This document shows positions 35,005 to 45,509 of a stretch of DNA of 64,000 nt, piece by piece. This DNA comes from Furcasterigmium furcatum (taxonomy: Eukaryota > Ascomycota > Sordariomycetes > Glomerellales > Plectosphaerellaceae). Position 1 is the first letter of the stretch. Every line of letters begins with the position of its first letter. The stretch lies in contig BCIA01000003.1 in assembly GCA_001599815.1 (NCBI GenBank), positions 930,001 through 994,000 of the forward strand. The letters are read 5' to 3'. Position numbers and translations under genes: made by a program. Below the pieces are notes generated by a model that did no database searches, had not been told where the DNA came from, and saw only the letters and a program-made list of their open reading frames with translations.

Positions 35005-35742
35005 TCACAGCGCGTCGGTGAAGGCCCTCCACTGCTGCGGCCACCTCGTATAGCCTCCCCCCACCTCATCCGTGAGGTGGATGCCGCCGAATCCCAGGTC
35101 GCTGATGCGCCGCGAGAGTCCCGCGACCGCATGTTCCGGGTGACTCTCGTCGCATGTATGCACGATGGCGACAGCCTTGACCCGGAGCGCCCGGGGGATC
35201 TGGGACAAACCCTGGGGCAGGAAGTAGTCCTCCCAGTGCTGGACCGACTGCTCAAAGACGACCACGTAGTCGGCGTCGCCAAAGTACGAGGGCACCACGA
35301 CGGTGCCCGGATTGTACACGACCGTCGCGCGGCGGGCGGGCGAGGACCGCCGCCACGTCTTGCGCACATGGCGGGCGAACGCGCCCATCAGCTCGCGGTG
35401 CTTCGGCTCCCACGGCGTCTCGTCGAAGAAGATGCCCTCGACGCGGAACCCGGCGTCGTTCCAGCCCATGTACGTCTCAATATCCGCCTGGATGGCGTCA
35501 GACTCCCGCTTGCCGTACGTGCAGTAGACGTAGCCCAGCGGCATCACGTTCGGTAGCTGGCAGAGCCGGTGCAGGGCGGCGATGTAGCTCGCATCAGGCA
35601 GCGGCGTCGGTCCAGGCCCGTTGCCGGGGTTGACGACGACCTGGAACGTGATGTGAGGATTGGCCTGCGCGGCCTCGATGAGAGGCTCCCAGGCTCCCTC
35701 GAGCGGGTAGATGTAAAGTGGGATGAGAATGATGGGCGCCAT
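35005..35742 (-). CDS. sph3: Sph3, GH135 spherulin-4-type galactosaminogalactan hydrolase
   Basis: Single exon, 245 aa from ATG 35742. The whole product is one spherulin-4/GH135 TIM-barrel domain: start APIILIPLYIYPLEGAWEPL, FQVVVNPGNGPG, VYCTYGKR, the acidic catalytic-site motif EGIFFDETPW, ADYVVVFEQS and the end GFGGIHLTDEVGGGY. GH135 cleaves alpha-1,4-linked GalNAc in galactosaminogalactan, and Sph3 is needed for polymer production in Aspergillus fumigatus. Unlike that protein, no N-terminal membrane anchor or signal peptide precedes the domain. A good splice acceptor (CACTCAG) sits directly before ATG 35742, so an unrecognised upstream exon cannot be excluded. Co-directional with ega3. 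Confidence 0.88.
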   Translation of the reverse strand: MAPIILIPLYIYPLEGAWEPLIEAAQANPHITFQVVVNPGNGPGPTPLPDASYIAALHRLCQLPNVMPLGYVYCTYGKRESDAIQADIETYMGWNDAGFRVEGIFFDETPWEPKHRELMGAFARHVRKTWRRSSPARRATVVYNPGTVVVPSYFGDADYVVVFEQSVQHWEDYFLPQGLSQIPRALRVKAVAIVHTCDESHPEHAVAGLSRRISDLGFGGIHLTDEVGGGYTRWPQQWRAFTDAL

Positions 35743-36739
35743 GCTGAGTGATGTGGGCGGAGAAACGGCGTGGCGGGGAGCAAGGTTCGGCGGGTTCAAG
35801 CCGGTACCTGCGAGGGCTCCTGGTGTCGTGGTCCGGTGGTCTGATGTCGGAGATAGTATGTTGAGAGGAGTACGGCCGGGGGGCGAACCGGGTGAGACTG
35901 CGGGAGAGAGACAGATGCAATGCAGTGTGAATGAGTGATGCGTTGGACAAGAGGCTCTCCGGCTAGGGATGCGCGGGAACAGACTATTGATGGCGCGAGT
36001 TCAGAGTTCAGGGGATCGTGTTCTCGCAACGTGAACCTGGCTGCAGGTGTCAGTTGTGCTGCCCGGGTGGTGAAAGTTTCTTCTTTGGCGGGAGGTGATG
36101 GCGAATTGAAGCCACACTGGTAGGTAGATGCCGGGTCCTGACATGCAGGAGGACATGCACGGGGATGTGCCACAACTGAATGCCACGTCCAGAGTGAGTT
36201 GCTCTCTGCGTCGCCAAGGGAACCAGGCGCTGGCTCAGCCGCAAGCCAGCCATGCAACCATGCCAAGGCGGGAATGGAGAGCGCCGGCACATCACTTTAC
36301 AGGGGCAGACCACGGAGGTCAGGCCAGGGGACAAAGGACGGGGATTAGGCCTCGGACTAACGTGGAAAAATCGTGGAGTGACTCGGCGTGCATGGTTTTA
36401 TTTTCTTCTTCATCTCGGGGAAAAAAAAAAGGTTCCCATTGTCTATTGTGCGATCTGCGGAATGGGCGAAGGGGGTATCGGTACCCCAGTTAGGGGGCGC
36501 GGCTCTAGTGATGATCTACAATGACAACAGAATGCAAAGAACTCGAGAAGAAGCAGAATGAAGTGAAACACCAAGCTGCCGGCCAAGAACACCGACAACG
36601 AAGAAAGAAATGACAAAAGACCAACAGATGATGCCCAGGAACAATAAACGCCACGAATTACCCTGTACAGCATATGATCGGCCGCCGGGCGTCAGTGCCG
36701 GCCCAACCGTCTGCCCTCGTTCACCTCGCCTCGCCCGCT
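35743..36739. other. Gap upstream of sph3, downstream of ega3
   Basis: About 1 kb holding the sph3 promoter or a possible missing 5' exon. I found no frame encoding a convincing signal anchor followed by a usable donor. A purine-rich stretch with A-tracts lies at about 36410-36670. Confidence 0.4.
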
Positions 36740-37825
36740 TCAGCTGGTGACCTCCGTGGTGAACGTCTCACCGTCGCAGTACTCGACCCAGCCGTCCAAG
36801 TTCATCTTCTTGATCACAGTGCTGAAGTTCTGCGTCCCTGCCGCCTTGCCCCTGCCCGAACAGATCTCGGACGACTTGGAAGACGCCACGTTGGGCGCGC
36901 CGTCGGGGTACTCGATGTGGAAGACGGGCTTGTTGGCCTCGATGAAGGGCGCGAATGTCTCACACTCGGAGTACTCGACGCACTGCTCGTTGACGGAGAA
37001 GTGCACCGAGTCGATGACCTGCGGGATGATGCGGCCGGCGTTCTTGAGGCCCGTCGACATGTTGTACCGCTCGGCCTCCCCGGAAAGGAACTTCATGAAG
37101 TCGACCGAGTCCTGGGCGGTGAGCTCCAGTCCATTGTCGTTTTGCTGGGCGGGAGGATCAGCATTGGCTAATTCAGGTGGGCGCGTCAAAGAGATGCATT
37201 CACTTACGAATCCGTCGACATTGTCGGGGTCGATGGCGTCGCACCCCTTCTTGGCCGCGAGGGCGATGCGCTTCTTCATCACGTTGCGCACGCTGGTGCC
37301 GTTGAGCCTGACCCAGCGCTCGCCCGGCCACCCGTCGAGCCCCTTGCCGAGGTCGTCCTGGCTGAAGTCGCCCTGGTCATCGCGCCACTCCTCGTACGAG
37401 CCCGCGCTGAAGTAGCAGATGACCTTCTTGCCGGCGTCGTGCAGCTCCTTGAACGTCTCGGCGTCGTTGTCGAAGAGGTCCACGTCGTACGCCTCCACGT
37501 TGTCCGGGGTGAAGTTGCCCTCGCTGTCGGCCGTGATGGGCTTGAGCAGCACAATCTGCCATGTCGTGCCCGCCTCGGGCTTCCACATGGACGGGCGAGG
37601 AGTCGCGCCGTCCGGGTTATTGTCAGTATTGTTGTTGTTGTTGTTGTCGTTGTTGTCGCTGTCGTCGGATCCTCCGCTGTTGCGAGTCAGGCCGACGCCC
37701 AGCCCGACTGCCAAGGGAATGACGATGAGGAGGACGACGCCGACGATCGCCAGCTTCTTCCACAGCGGCCACTTCTTCTTGGTGTCTGCCGCCTTCATTT
37801 CGCCCGATTCCGCGTGGTCCGACAT
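36740..37825 (-). CDS. ega3: Ega3, GH114 endo-alpha-1,4-galactosaminidase, type II membrane protein
   Basis: Exons 37208..37825 and 36740..37144 (340 aa). A short cytosolic tail is followed by a signal anchor (about 25-47, LAIVGVVLLIVIPLAVGLGV), an Asn/Asp stalk (50-72) and the GH114 TIM barrel (80-340) with TTWQIVLLKP, KVICYFSAGSYEEWRDD, CDAIDPDNVDGF and PVFHIEYPDG. The last two carry the acidic residues expected at the active site. Ega3 cuts deacetylated galactosaminogalactan at the cell surface. The 63-nt intron (37145..37207) is a multiple of three without stops; removing it joins DNVDGF to QNDNGLELTAQ as in the family. Start chosen at the first ATG before the anchor. Divergent from agd3. 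Confidence 0.92.
   Translation of the reverse strand: MSDHAESGEMKAADTKKKWPLWKKLAIVGVVLLIVIPLAVGLGVGLTRNSGGSDDSDNNDNNNNNNTDNNPDGATPRPSMWKPEAGTTWQIVLLKPITADSEGNFTPDNVEAYDVDLFDNDAETFKELHDAGKKVICYFSAGSYEEWRDDQGDFSQDDLGKGLDGWPGERWVRLNGTSVRNVMKKRIALAAKKGCDAIDPDNVDGFVSECISLTRPPELANADPPAQQNDNGLELTAQDSVDFMKFLSGEAERYNMSTGLKNAGRIIPQVIDSVHFSVNEQCVEYSECETFAPFIEANKPVFHIEYPDGAPNVASSKSSEICSGRGKAAGTQNFSTVIKKMNLDGWVEYCDGETFTTEVTS
37621..37675. repeat. GTT/GTC trinucleotide tract in ega3
   Basis: Trinucleotide-rich tract encoding the Asn/Asp stalk of Ega3 (residues about 51-69). Likely length-variable. Confidence 0.6.
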
Positions 37826-39735
37826 GCTTGAGCGATTGATGCTGAGGAGAAAAATGAGAGATGAAAGGATTCTGGCGCGGGGTCGCAATTGAGCCGAGCG
37901 TCTTCCGGTGATCCGTGGTGAGTGATGCCAAGTGAGCGCGGTTGACGAGAGCGACAGCAATGCGACGCCTCAAATAAGAACGGCACGATGAGACAAAATC
38001 TCTGCAGTCGGTCGCGATGCCCGTGAAGTTATTCGCAGCAGAGTCCGAAAGGCCTCCAACGGCCCGCCGCGACTGCGACCACGATGGGCTGACTCGGTGG
38101 TCCCGTGCTTCAGTTCTGGACCCTGAGCAGCTTACGGAAGACGCCGCCCGCTTCTGACGGCACTTGGCAGCGCGACGCCCAGGCCGCCCAGACCGCCTCC
38201 CACGGCCAGCGCAGTGCTTGTTCGTATCCCAGAGCTGATCTGCCGTTTCTATGCCCCCACTGTTTCCCCCTTTGACCGGGGGCCCGGGTGGGTCCAGGCT
38301 GGGATCCGGAGGTGGGGGGATCCCGGATGCGGCGGGGAGTGCGCATAGCCGTATTTCCGTTTCGGGTAAGCACCTGGTCAAGACCCTCACCGCAATACAG
38401 AACGCCGGCGTCGACGGATCGGGAGCGCGGGCATTTCAGGTGGACGCTGAGATGCGCGCCCACTGCCGACTTGCACCCCAGCACCCCTCCCAGCAGAACC
38501 GCTCTGCAAGCTAATGCACGTCTTCGCGATGTTGAAACTTATACTGGAGCACCCGTGCATTCTTCTGCGCCTGAAACAGACTAAAATAGACATTGCAGAC
38601 CCAAGACCTGCGTTGTCAATCATCCGATGTTAGGTTGCCAACGGCGTGTGTTCGTCCTCGTATGCTGATTTTTTTCCCTCGCGACAACCTGATCTTTCTG
38701 CCATCGTTGGCGGACTGGCGGGCCAGGGGAGCTCCATGGGCACAGATCGGCAGGCCACTCAATGTTGCTTATTCGGGCCAGCACCGTCCAGGGTTCACCC
38801 AACAACGATTATCCTCCGAGCCGGCGTCTTGGCAGGCTACGTCAGTGCTGGCCTGGTACGAGGTCTTCTCGTCCTTTGTCTGCCACGTCCTCTCTTTGTC
38901 CACGACTCCCGATTGTCCGCATCTGCTCTGGCTCCCGCCCACCGGCTTCCACCAGAGGTCTCTCTATATTCTGAGCGTTCGCCCCGAGACACACTTGTCG
39001 CGGGCCTCGACCTTCTGTCCCGAGTGTCTGGATCTCTCTGAGGCGCTGCAGGTGCTGCCGTATGGAGAGAGCCGCTGGTGGCCCTCCCAAAAAAGAAACT
39101 AAGCTTAACCGGTAGCATCCAGCGCGGCTGAGAGATCGGGCTCCCGCTCCCCCGATGCCCAGAGACCCTTCCCGACCCGCTCTCCACCCCCTGCTCATCT
39201 CCAAAGACAATGCGCACACTGGTGCCGGCCACCGTCTAGTGGCAGTGACCTCGGGGTTCGAGGCCAAGGTGCCCGCCCCTGACCCTGCAGCCTGGGCCTT
39301 CACCTTGTGCCTGACGGCGCTCCCCCAGTTTACCGGCGCTAGATGCCCGGGCACTTGCCGAACTATCCTTCGTTCTGGATCTCCCTGAGACTGGATGGCA
39401 GCCACCCACATGGGGCGGCCCAGCCAAGCTCTGGATCCAAGCCCGGGAGCCTGGGCCAGGTGCCATTGTTCAGCCTTTGAGCGCCTGCTGCTCAGCTACG
39501 ATGTGGCTCGCCTTTTTGTGCCATCAACAAGCATCAGACCATGCATATCGGAGCATCAATACTTTTCTACTTAAGATGCCCACATCTCTCCCCCATGTCG
39601 CTTCTTTTCCCATTCTGCATCTCACAGCATCAACATCTTTCAAGCTCCTGTGGTCTCATCTTCTGATCACTTATTCTTTTCATCATCTTCCATAATAGAG
39701 AGCTTTCTTTCCTTGTTTGATAGTTGAGCATCATC
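37826..39735. promoter_or_regulatory. 1.9-kb divergent promoter region ega3 / agd3
   Basis: No gene recognised. StuA-type matches (WCGCGWNM) occur at 38010..38017 (minus, TCGCGACC, about 190 bp before ega3) and 38679..38686 (TCGCGACA). The last about 70 bases before agd3 are T/C-rich with a CATC-rich leader, typical of a strongly expressed fungal gene. Confidence 0.35.
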
Positions 39736-41898
39736 ATGCGCTGCCAACTCATCACCCTCTTGGGCTTCCTCGGAACTGCCTTGGCAGTCCCTTGCCCCTC
39801 GGCTCCCACAGACACTCCCTCTGTCACCGCCAGCAAGGTTGACAACACTGTTCTCATTCTTGCTCGTGACGATGCTGGTGTCGCCTCCGGTTCCGCTGGC
39901 CTTGATGCCTACGGCATTCCCTGGCAGAAGCTCATCGTCCCCTCGACTGGTGCCGATCTGCCCCAGCTGAACTCCTCCGCCACTGACGGCAAGTTCTCCG
40001 CCATCATCATCGTGGACGCTGTCTCCTACTCCTATACCGATGGTTGGAGGAGCGCTGTCACCACCGACCAGTGGAACACCATCCACGCTTACCAGCTCAA
40101 CTTCGGCGTCCGCATGGTTCGCATCAACGAGTATCCCGGACCCGACTACGGTGCCACCGTTGCCGGCGATGGCTGCTGCGGCAATGGTGTCGAGCAGCTC
40201 ATCAGCTTCACGGACACCTCTGCCTTCAAGACTGCCAACCTGAAGACGTAAGTTCTGTTTCCCCAAGTGCTTGGCCCCTTCACATACTAACAACCACCCA
40301 GCAACGCCGGAATCACCAGCAAGGGCCTGTACCACTTCCCCGCCAAGATCACCGACACCACCAACAGCACCAAGCAGGTCGCCAAGTTCGGTCCCGGTGG
40401 CACCCAGACCGGCGACACCACTGCCGCCGTCATCAACAACTGGAACGGCCGTGAGCAGTTCGTCTGGTTCACCAGCTGGGCCCCCGACTGGTCCGTCACC
40501 TCCAGCTACCTGCAGCACGCTCATATCCACTGGATGACCCGCGGTGTCTTCCTTGGCAAGCGCAAGACCTACCTCAGCGCTCAGATCGATGATCTCCAGC
40601 TCCAGACGGACATCTACTGGCCCGCCAACACCACCTTCAAGATCCGGACTGGCGATCTTGCCGCTCACGTCACCTGGCAGAAGGACATCAACTCCCGTAT
40701 GCCCACGGGCTCTGACTTCTGGCTCGAGCTTGCCCACAACGGCAACGGTGACATCGAGGCTGCCACCAACTACGGCGACGGCTCCGGCGGCGTCTGCAGC
40801 CCCGACTACGCCGTGTACTACGACGAGATCATTGACACTCCTCTCGAGTTCCAGAAGCCTCTCGGCACTGGCAAGGACATGTGGCCCACTGAGTTCACCA
40901 CCTACAAATGGACCGCGACTTGCGCTAAGAAGGACCCCTTCGCCAACTGGTTCGCCACAGCCGCCAACCTGAACGCTTTCGCCCATCTCTCGCACACCTT
41001 CACTCATATGGAGCTCAACAACGCCACGGCCAAGGATGCCGAGAGGGAGATCCAGTTCAACCAGGCCTGGATGAAGCAGATGGGCATCGACAAGGCCACC
41101 CGCTTCTCCGCCAACGGCCTCGTCCCCCCTGCCATCACCGGCTTGCACAACGGCGATGTCATCCAGACCTGGCTCAAGAACGGCATCAAGAACGTCGTCG
41201 GTGACAACACCCGCCCCGTCCTGCGCAACCCCGGGAAGCCCTACTGGCCCCTGATCAGCACCGTTGCCTCCAACGGCTTCGACGGCCTCACCATCATCCC
41301 CCGCTACGCCACCACCATCTACTACAACTGCGACACCGCGGAGTGCACCACCCGCGAGTGGATCGCCACCTCCGGTGGCAGCGGCGACTTCAACACCCTC
41401 CTCGCCCAGGCCAAGGACCAGAACACCCGCTACCTCTTCGGCCTCCAGGCCGACCCCTACATGTTCCACCAGGCCAACATGCGCCAGACCGACATGCCCA
41501 CCATCACCATCGGCAACAAGAGCGGCAAGTTCTCCATCGTCTCCGCGTGGGTCGAGACCATCGCCCAGGAGCTCACCCGCCTGACCAACTGGCCCATCCG
41601 CTCGCTGAAGCACGACGACATCGCCAAGTACTTCACCGACCGCATGACCCTGGACAAGTGCCAGCCCACCCTCTCCTACGGCTACTCCTCCGACGGCAAG
41701 TCCATCAGCTCCGTCACCGTCGGCGCCAACGGCAACACCTGCGACGTCCCCATCCCCGTCACCATCCCCGCCGGCACCGTCACCGGCGGCACCGTCAAGG
41801 TCGACGCCGTCGGCACCGAGCCCCCCATCCAGTGGGTCACCCTCAGCGGCTCCCCCGTCACCCTCAACCTCGCCCAGGCCGTCGCCATCAAGGCTTAG
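39736..41898 (+). CDS. agd3: Agd3, CE18 galactosaminogalactan deacetylase
   Basis: Exons 39736..40247 and 40302..41898 (702 aa); the 54-nt intron has branch ACTAAC. A signal peptide (1-17) is followed by an N-terminal domain with LILARDDAG. A linker/CBM-like region follows, then the deacetylase domain with the metal-binding H-x3-H motif (His402/His406 in HLSHTFTH), RFSANGLVPP and YNCDTAECT, and a Ser/Thr/Val-rich C-terminal beta domain. Secreted Agd3 removes N-acetyl groups from GalNAc of galactosaminogalactan, making the polymer cationic so that it sticks to hyphae and surfaces. Codon use is strongly biased to C-ending codons, suggesting high expression. Divergent from ega3. Confidence 0.93.
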
Positions 41899-42095
41899 AC
41901 TCGCTCCGACCATGGGTTAGCGGGCGTTTTCGCATGCATATACTTCACCACTTCTTCTCCCTCATAGAATGGGCTTATATTTCCGGGTATGATAATGTCT
42001 ATACTATTTTCTTTGCATTGGGTATGGGAAATCAAAAAACGGCGTCGGGTGTTGGGAGCTACCACAGAAAGCGATATAGTCGCAAATTGATTCAC

Positions 42096-42356
42096 ATGAA
42101 GACATTACCACTACTACTTGCTTGCCTGTCCGCCTTTATCGTGAATGCCTCTTTGATTGGAGATGATTCTGGGTATGAGCTGGACATCGAGGGACGGGGA
42201 GCTCGACAGGAACAAAGACGAGGGAGTCTTCCCCTCAGGCTATTCCGAATGCATCACCTTGGCCAGTTCGCGATCAAAGCTGATGTACGTCACTCGAAAA
42301 TTGGAGGTGAGGGAGGAGTCGCCGTTTTCGTCATAGCAGGATTGAGCATTGTATAA
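42096..42356 (+). CDS. Possible small secreted protein, 86 aa
   Basis: ATG 42096 opens a frame with a good signal peptide (MKTLPLLLACLSAFIVNAS) and an acidic segment (GDDSGYELDIEG). The remainder is basic and has no cysteines. From about 42200 a second frame on the same strand also looks protein-like (GVFPSGYSECITLAS), so an unrecognised intron or frameshift may change the C-terminus. Family not recognised. It lies downstream of agd3 in the same direction. Confidence 0.3.
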   Translation: MKTLPLLLACLSAFIVNASLIGDDSGYELDIEGRGARQEQRRGSLPLRLFRMHHLGQFAIKADVRHSKIGGEGGVAVFVIAGLSIV

Positions 42357-43038
42357 AGAAGCCCCTCGGCTCATTCTGTCCTCCCTTTATGTGAGAAATG
42401 TGCCTTGATGGGTCGTCTTCCACTCAGAACAAGCCCTGACGGACTTCAGGCTGTGGATGATGCACAACGCGGCCCTCGTTACTGCGTCTGATCAGTGGCC
42501 AATTATTCGATTAATTTTTTATTAATCATGGTGCAATGTTCATACTTGATGGGGTGAAGTAGGACCAAAGTGCTCGTTCGGCGGCCGTCCCGTTGAATTG
42601 GATGTCATCTGGGCTCGCCTTCAAGGAGAGCTGCAGGCGGAGACATGGCCATTTTGGGGAACAAAATCGACCACATTGGCATCGGACCACTTGTTCTCCA
42701 ACATTATTGCCCGAGTGAGGCCTGGTTCTTCCAGAGTGACGTAGAATTGTATTTGTCGCCGGGTCGATGCAACCCACCTTCATGCACGATATCCCACAGT
42801 ACGCCAGAATCTCAGATGTACTTTCGGGTATCGGCTGTTCAACGTGAAGAACAAGGAAATGTTGGACACTATTACGAGGCTGGAGACGGACATCATCAAC
42901 ATGTAAGACGCATAAATGGGATGAACGTGGACACATTTGGTCACTCGCCTGATTCCGGCATCCCAAATCCTACCACGAGCTGCTCTGTACCTTGAATCCA
43001 CTCTCGCCGACCACAAGCTCCCGTGATATATCACGGAT
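42357..43038. other. Intergenic, nothing recognised
   Basis: About 680 bp before the RidA-family gene. Short overlapping open frames on both strands have no features. Confidence 0.4.
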
Positions 43039-43440
43039 ATGGCGACCCCTCAATTCTACAATTACCCCGGCACTGAGACCAATGCCGAGAACTATCATTA
43101 CTCCCAGGCTGTGATGCTGGGCAGCATCGTCCGCACGTCGGGCCAGGGCGGTTGGGACGAGCAGGGAAACGTCGCCAGCGACCTCGAAAAGCAGATACAA
43201 ATCGCCTTTGAGAATGCTCTGAAGGCTATCAAAGATGTCGACGGTCGCCTAGAGTTTGAGCACATCTGTGCTGTTCGGTCGTATCACCTGGACATGAACG
43301 CGAGCTTCGACACCATGACATCAACATTCAAGAAGATATTCCCGAACCACCGCCCCATCTGGACGTGCATCCAGATTGCAAAACTCGGGTTGGAGGGCAT
43401 GCAGGTGGAAATCGAGGTGGAAGCGCAGATTCCTGCGTGA
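43039..43440 (+). CDS. RidA/YjgF/YER057c/UK114-family protein
   Basis: Single exon, 133 aa, the full length of the family. The pattern fits Rid proteins: N-terminal YHYSQAVMLGSIVRTSGQGG, a central helix ENALKAIKDVDGRLEFEHIC, and a C-terminal strand region PIWTCIQIAKLGLEGMQVEIEVEAQIPA that contributes to the trimer interface. Canonical RidA deaminates reactive enamine/imine intermediates. The conserved catalytic Arg of RidA (in the RPAR-type motif) is replaced here by RPIWTCIQI, so this is more likely a Rid-like subgroup of unknown substrate. No signal peptide; probably cytosolic. Confidence 0.85.
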   Translation: MATPQFYNYPGTETNAENYHYSQAVMLGSIVRTSGQGGWDEQGNVASDLEKQIQIAFENALKAIKDVDGRLEFEHICAVRSYHLDMNASFDTMTSTFKKIFPNHRPIWTCIQIAKLGLEGMQVEIEVEAQIPA

Positions 43441-43551
43441 AGTATCGAGATGTGACACGGAGTCACGGACTCGGGCGAGGGATGCAGTGTGATGCTTTTG
43501 CTACTGGATGGGCTGAGCTGTGGTTCTGTTTACTCTTCCTGCGAGATCTGA

Positions 43552-44266
43552 TTACAAAATATGAGCCAAAACAATCGCTATGCTGACAATCAACGCGCTG
43601 GTGACCGGAACAACACCTGCTGCCGCCTGACCTCTGGGGTTGAGATCAATCGCACACTGCTGGATGCACTTGTCGGCCTCCCATTCCCTAGATGTGTCCC
43701 CGTAGTACTTCTCGCTGCAATTCCTGGCACATCCATATGCCTGGCACGAAAGCTGGTCCTGGCTGCCGATCGCCCGCCCATTCGTATCGGATCGTGCCCA
43801 GGTCCCATTCCCACCCTTGAACTTCACCCCGATGCTGTAGGTGAATCCGTTGACACGGGCTGCGCCCTTCTTCATGAGACCGGCGGAGATGTACAGCTTG
43901 CTGTCCTCAGGGGCCATGTCCGCCGGTATCGTGACGTTGACGTATCTCGTGTTGATGTCTTCTTCGTATGACAGCCAACAAACCACGTCGATGCCCTGTC
44001 GCCTGGATGTGAGCTTCAACGTTTGATGAGTGAAGGCCCATGGCTCGACTCACCCAGCCTGGTGGCTCCGTTGCGAGATAGACGCGGTAAGCGTTGAATT
44101 TCTTCTGGAGATCTGGGCGATCCTCTATTCGAGGATTGATCCTGATCTGTTGGGGTTCGTCCGCAACCAGGAAGTCGGGCACGATGACGCTCACGGACGC
44201 TTGAACGCCCGCCAAGAAGGCTGCCAAGACCACGGCGGCGAGCAGCCGATGAAGGAGATGGGTCAT
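43552..44266 (-). CDS. GPI-anchored Cys-rich surface protein, function unknown
   Basis: Exons 44054..44266 and 43552..43995 (218 aa); the 58-nt intron ends GGCGACAG, which keeps frame (PPGW joined to GIDVVCWLSY). Signal peptide 1-23, a beta-rich domain (VTIPADMAPEDSKLYISAGL, GFTYSIGVKFKGG), a Cys-rich region (CQAYGCARNCSEKYYGDTS, CIQQC), then a hydrophobic C-terminal tail (GVVPVTSALIVSIAIVLAHI) typical of a GPI-attachment signal. An N-glycosylation sequon (NGT) is present. The beta part resembles the Ig-like surface domains of Kre9/Knh-type fungal proteins, but I cannot assign a family firmly. Confidence 0.75.
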
Positions 44267-45509
44267 CTTGATGGCATTTCGAACGACAGACTATATGGAG
44301 ATGAAAAACGAAGTGAGCGTGGATGAGAGGCGAGCTGCAAAGGGTGAAATTGGCAATTTTCATCGCGGAAACTCGTCATGCGAAAGGCCCATTTCCTGGC
44401 TCGGACCAGTCACGTGACGAGATGAGCCAAAACACCAAAAGTCCATCACGGGCATCTCGCGGGAAGGGTTCCCATCTTTCTATTGTAGGAACCAGGCTTT
44501 TGGTCCTCCAAACGGACCTTTTCCTTACTTACGGTCCTTACACTCGCCCTGATGTCAGATCATTTTCATAAGGAAGCGCCGGTAACCATTCTCTCTCCGT
44601 CAGCATTGACCAAAGCCTCATGGAACCTGTAGCATTGCATACTCGTTGCACCCATCTTCGTTCAGCGGGCCAACAACATGTGTAAGTGTGTCCATTTCTT
44701 TGGGTTGATGAGCGATGATGGTGAGCGTGACCTGCGATCCTTTCTCGTCTGTCGATTCCATCACACTCCTCGTGCCGGCCCTGTCGGCGGTCGGACAGGG
44801 GGAAGAGGTGGCATACCCAAACCCCACGGGGACTTGATCGCAGTCGCTCACGTGCGATCGGTGAGTGGGAGTGGCTTAAGAAGTCCACGATGACTCGGAT
44901 CGCGGTGCAACAGTCGTGAAGTCCGGCTTCGACGAAGCCATTGCCCTCTGCAGTCCGGGCTGTGTTCCTTGGGAATGACCCCCTTGTCTCCCCCCCTGTA
45001 CCGCCAATATTGTCAGGGGTTGAGTCGAATCAGAGCCTTGCTTTAAGCCCATTCACGTGGTTGTCAGCGCACCTTTTCTTCCGACAACCTGCAAGGCAAG
45101 CCACATCATTTCCAGACGCGCTCGATGTGGTGGTGGTTCGGCTTCTGCATCGAGCTGAGAATCGGGCGTGCCGCTGAGTGGTGACTTCTTGGACATCCCC
45201 GTGATGGGTGCTTGATCGTCAGCTCAAGCCCTGTCTGACTGCCTCCATCCTCTCTAGCGCGAACAGGTCTGGGCCCGTCTGTGTCCCTTTTGAGAACAAT
45301 ATTCGATTCGAGAGAGCTGGAACAAGCAATGATTTGATCTGGACTGGTCGCCTCATCATGGGGACTTGAAGAGGGTGCCCTTGGTGAGCCCGACTGGGGA
45401 TAACTTTCGACCCAGGTCGCTTGTTCGAGCGGCACTGTCACTCATTCCGGTGTCGTGAATTGTATTCTTTCCAGCAATCACCGAAGCAAAGTGTCCGCAC
45501 CATTCGACG
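44267..45509. other. 1.2-kb divergent intergenic region
   Basis: Lies between two divergent cell-surface genes. No gene recognised; open frames of 70-160 codons on the minus strand lack domain features. Confidence 0.4.

Noticed and set aside
36443..36673. Hydrophobic minus-strand frame as a missing Sph3 signal anchor
   Set aside because: Its hydrophobicity comes from a purine-rich low-complexity stretch on the plus strand. No plausible donor joins it to the GH135 exon in frame.
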